Source: Desulfitibacter sp. BRH_c19
GTDB taxonomy: Bacteria > Bacillota > DSM-16504 > Desulfitibacterales > Desulfitibacteraceae
DNA length: 64,000 bases
NCBI GenBank assembly: GCA_001515945.1
Contig: LOER01000036.1
Location: forward strand, 1 to 64,000
Direction: 5' to 3'
Shown here: positions 62,971 to 64,000 of the stretch, piece by piece
How the letters are laid out: every line of letters begins with the position of its first letter
How positions within the stretch are numbered: the stretch's first letter is position 1
Notes under the pieces: generated by a model
The model's database searches: none
What the model saw: only the letters and a program-made list of their open reading frames with translations
What the model was told of the DNA's origin: nothing
Made by a program: the position numbers and the translations under genes

Positions 62971-62994
62971 AGCACCAAATTTTTAGATGGTGCT
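62971..62994. terminator. Hairpin between the maturase and the transposase
   Basis: AGCACCA (62971-62977) pairs with TGGTGCT (62988-62994). On the minus strand it is followed some bases later by a run of T, so it may end the transposase message or read-through into it. Confidence 0.5.
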
Positions 62995-63002
62995 TAAGGA
63001 TT

Positions 63003-64000
63003 TTAACAGGCATGTTCTGTTCGGTCAGTTTGTGCATTTAGATGCTTCTCAAAAGAAACTTGCCTCCAAGGATGGCTCATAGGTGGAATATATCTTTTTT
63101 TGGGTTTTATATCTGTTGTTGGGAAATCAAAATTTCTAGAGATCTGTTCATGCTCAAGGATTTCATCCAATGAATAGACCTTATCCCCTACACAAGCAAA
63201 AAGGTTTCCATCAAAGGCTTTAACGACCAACAGGAGGTGCCCTTGTAATAATAAACAGGGTATCCATTAGAGTCTAAAGGTTTAAAATACTTCTTATTGA
63301 AGCGAATGCAGTGACCATTGTCAATCTTACGTGGTGCAAGAATAGCAAGTGTAAGATTAATTTTTTCATCATCTGGTTGTCTTTCGAACACAGATTTGCT
63401 ATCATCTATAGGTAGAGCGAACTTGGCATTATATTCTTTTATGTAGGAGTTTAAGAATATATTTGCTTGCTCCAGGGTTGTTGCGCCTGCCAATCTTAAT
63501 TCGAGAGGCAGGCGTGATTGTAGAGTTTGAAACATCCTTTCTACACGGCCTTTAGCCTGTGGAATACTGCTTGTTTTGATTTCGACACCTAGTTGCTTAC
63601 AAGCATAACCGAATTGTGTAAAAGTATCCTCTTCAATCGAAGGGGATTTTTTCTGCTTATACTCAAACACAGTACGTCTGTCTGTATAAAACATATAGGG
63701 TATACCGTAACCTTTTAAAATCTGGTGGAAGACATGATAATACCCGTTTAAGGTCTCCTGGCGATCAAAGTAAGCACCTACAATCATGCCGGTAGAATCA
63801 TCAACAGCGATGTGCAGCTGAGACTTGTGTAATCCAAACCAATGATGGAGGGAAGCATCCATTTGAAGTATTTCACCAAAGAAAGCACAACGGGGTCTTC
63901 TTGGATGAGCATCCTCAATAGCAAGGATATTCTCTGCAATTTTGGCTATTTCATTTTTAGAGAAAGCATTCTTCCTTTGTTCTTCTAGTTGGGCTCTAAC
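63003..64000 (-). mobile_element. ISNCY-like transposase gene, frameshifted and cut by the window edge
   Basis: The frame is open to the right edge at 64000. It reads the catalytic-core segments EILQMDASLHHWF (first Asp), YTDRRTVFEYKQK (where the second Asp sits) and PQAKGRVERMFQTLQSRLP (Glu), as in the rve-type core of ISNCY transposases. At about 63230 the frame changes by one base. The true C-terminus (VKAFDGNLFACVGDKVYSLD..., ending at 63003) continues in the other frame, consistent with a single-base deletion. The N-terminal HTH and right end of the element are outside the window; I could not identify the left terminal repeat. Confidence 0.75.

Overview
This window is low-GC DNA from an anaerobic, probably spore-forming Firmicute of the class Clostridia. 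The signs are AT-rich codons, AAGGAGG-type ribosome binding sites, frequent TTG/GTG starts, DUF2935 and LysM proteins, a SCIFF-type radical SAM maturase, oxygen-sensitive enzymes and the anaerobic cobalamin pathway. CcdA, a CXXCH lipoprotein and a Tat-exported Fe-S protein suggest it also runs extracytoplasmic redox chemistry. I cannot name the genus.

Layout. (1) 1-522: 3' end of a sodium:solute symporter. (2) 835-13907: a nicotinate-fermentation operon of the Eubacterium barkeri type. It holds a four-subunit molybdenum hydroxylase (ndhF, ndhS, ndhL, ndhM), then hgd, hmd, dmdA, dmdB, the B12-dependent mutase mgm, mii, a MutL/GlmL-like mutase chaperone and dml. A good sigma-54 (-24/-12) promoter and a 19-bp inverted repeat precede it. 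6-Hydroxynicotinate reductase and enamidase are not in the window. A stand-alone PTS-EIIC-like membrane protein follows. (3) 15280-17989, minus strand: ftsX, ftsE and an exported coiled-coil partner. (4) 18248-25464: a ClC channel, a methyltransferase that appears to be a selenoprotein (in-frame TGA at 20153 with a SECIS-like hairpin), and a tandem glycine riboswitch in front of a three-gene glycolate-oxidase-type operon. (5) 25609-36124: a papain-like fragment, a broken CXXCH lipoprotein gene, a chemotaxis receptor, a CPH-type copper ATPase, the radical SAM/partner pair of the putative DNA modification/repair family, an orphan NarL-type regulator, and a Tat-exported ferredoxin with cytochrome b. 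(6) 36206-37360, minus: a class V aminotransferase (cysteine desulfurase family).

(7) 37655-53782: a cobalamin riboswitch and an almost complete anaerobic B12 operon, cbiA-D-E-T-L-F-G-H-J-X-C-cobU-cbiP-cbiB-cobA-cobS-cobD-cobC, with no cobT. Its product is the cofactor that Mgm needs. (8) 53857-53931: tRNA-Gly(CCC), followed by a region of decayed genes mixed with a LysM protein, a DUF2935 protein, PadR and a FetAB-like transporter. (9) 60236-62964: ccdA, a TlpA-like thioredoxin and a SCIFF-family radical SAM maturase in one probable operon, with no visible SCIFF peptide gene. (10) 63003-64000, minus: a frameshifted ISNCY-like transposase running off the window.

Strongest leads: the candidate selenoprotein methyltransferase, the glycine riboswitch on a glycolate oxidase operon, the CcdA/TlpA/SCIFF-maturase linkage, the sigma-54 promoter of the nicotinate operon, and several families of dispersed structured repeats. 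One repeat copy forms the C-terminus of CbiA. Another abuts a roughly 300-nt hairpin-rich stretch between cbiB and cobA.
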